NCBI RefSeq assembly: GCF_024437735.1
Contig: NZ_JANFQO010000006.1
Span: 186,001 to 250,000, forward strand
Direction: 5' to 3'
DNA from: Tahibacter harae
GTDB lineage: Bacteria; Pseudomonadota; Gammaproteobacteria; Xanthomonadales; Rhodanobacteraceae
Length of the DNA stretch: 64,000 nucleotides
Part shown: piece after piece, positions 63,521 through 64,000 of the stretch
Position numbering within the stretch: position 1 is the first letter of the stretch
How the letters are laid out: each line of letters begins with the position of its first letter
The notes under the pieces: generated by a model
Database searches by the model: none
Told to the model about the DNA's origin: nothing
Seen by the model: the letters and a program-made list of their open reading frames with translations, nothing else
Position numbers and translations under genes: made by a program

Positions 63521-63549
63521 AATCCCCAATCCCGAATCCCTAGTCCCGG
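63521..63549. repeat. AATCCCCAATCCCGAATCCC repeat at the pdxA end
   Basis: A repeat of the dispersed family that runs into the pdxA stop codon (TAG at 63540-63542 on the minus strand), so the last codons of pdxA are made from repeat sequence. Confidence 0.6.
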
Positions 63550-64000
63550 CTCTTCACGACCAACTCCAGCGCCAGCCGCGTCGCCGCGATCAGGCTGCCG
63601 GCTTCGGCCAGGTTGCGCCCGGCCAGATCTAGGGCCGTGCCGTGGTCGACCGAGGTGCGGATGAAGGGCAGGCCCAGGGTGATGTTCACCGCCTGACCGA
63701 AGCCCAGTGCCTTGAGCACGGGCAGACCCTGGTCGTGGTACATGGCCAGTACGGCGTCGTGGCGGCCCAGCGGGCCGGGCAGGAAGGCGGTGTCGGCCGG
63801 CAGCGGGCCGGTCAGTTGCAGGCCTTCGGCGCGCAGCTGTTCCAGCGCCGGGGTGATGACGTCGATTTCCTCGCGCCCTAGGTGGCCGCCTTCGCCCGCA
63901 TGCGGGTTCAGCCCCAGCACCAGGATGCGCGGCCGGGCGATGCCGAATTTGCGTTGCAGGTCGGCGTGGACGATGCGCAGGGTGGCCTGCAGGCCGTCGT
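63540..64000 (-). CDS. pdxA: 4-hydroxythreonine-4-phosphate dehydrogenase (3' part)
   Basis: The gene enters from the right edge; about 153 C-terminal codons are seen. Blocks [33 protein letters not shown] and [14 protein letters not shown] are the PdxA metal and substrate sites. It acts in pyridoxal phosphate synthesis. rsmA normally follows directly; here the LysR/EamA pair intervenes. Its end merges with a dispersed repeat. Confidence 0.95.
   Translation of the reverse strand, partial: DGLQATLRIVHADLQRKFGIARPRILVLGLNPHAGEGGHLGREEIDVITPALEQLRAEGLQLTGPLPADTAFLPGPLGRHDAVLAMYHDQGLPVLKALGFGQAVNITLGLPFIRTSVDHGTALDLAGRNLAEAGSLIAATRLALELVVKSRD

Overview
The window is high-GC chromosomal DNA with tightly packed genes. 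It looks like a gammaproteobacterium of the Xanthomonadales (Xanthomonas/Lysobacter/Rhodanobacter relatives). The main evidence is the block ptsI-ptsH-EIIA(Man)-rapZ-hprK-ptsN-hpf-rpoN-lptB-lptA-lptC-kdsC-kdsD with divergent ibaG-murA, followed by purN-purM / DUF2066 / phosphatidyltransferase / perM-like / hda. HprK together with an EIIA-Man protein, and dispersed GGGATTCGGGATT-type intergenic repeats, fit the same group. The species cannot be named from the sequence alone. I saw no tRNA, rRNA, CRISPR array, insertion sequence or prophage.

Layout. 1-10.2 kb: a surface-glycan or envelope region (SGNH-like protein, MBOAT O-acyltransferase, SAM methyltransferase, three large polytopic membrane proteins of glycosyltransferase-C appearance, a 2OG-Fe(II) oxygenase). 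10.3-15.6 kb: a complete regulatory phosphotransferase chain with no sugar permease. 15.6-21.4 kb: hpf, rpoN, LPS export (lptBAC) and KDO synthesis (kdsC, kdsD), reading leftward. 21.6-23.2 kb: ibaG-murA. 23.4-30.4 kb: DUF3108, purN-purM, then rightward DUF2066-phosphatidyltransferase-AI-2E transporter-hda, then two tandem ComEA-like genes. 30.5-42.3 kb: an M20 peptidase, a PAP2 phosphatase preceded by a partial duplication of its own 5' end, a two-component system, a secreted repeat protein, a SET-domain methyltransferase, a pseudo-receiver protein, a DUF1295 protein, OsmC, a pseudouridine synthase and kbl. 42.4-49 kb: a secreted peptidyl-arginine-deiminase-like protein, a secreted unknown, an ECF sigma factor, tdh with a secreted partner, a decayed ParE-type toxin and rlmJ. 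49-54.8 kb: a DUF885 peptidase, a GNAT, a nitrilase-family amidase, a SMI1/KNR4 protein and a PAP2/glycosyltransferase pair. 54.9-59 kb: pstC-pstA-pstB-phoU behind a clear Pho box but without pstS. 59-64 kb: an XRE regulator/membrane protein pair with a perfect palindromic operator, a decayed propeller-protein gene, rsmA, a LysR/EamA divergent pair and the 3' part of pdxA.

How the genes fit together. The PTS chain (PtsI to HPr to the two EIIA proteins, with HprK acting on HPr Ser46 and RapZ nearby) sits beside rpoN and envelope-precursor genes (lpt, kds, murA). This is the usual place where nitrogen/carbon status is thought to be linked to sigma-54 functions and envelope synthesis. Two classic operons appear split by insertion or rearrangement: pdxA/rsmA, by the LysR/EamA pair, which leaves rsmA with only a TTG start overlapping the lysR stop; and kbl/tdh, by 4.5 kb of secreted-protein and sigma-factor genes. 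The least ordinary features are the palindrome over the XRE-operon promoter, the Pho box 22 nt before the pstC start codon, the duplicated and inactivated PAP2 leader, and two frameshifted gene remnants.
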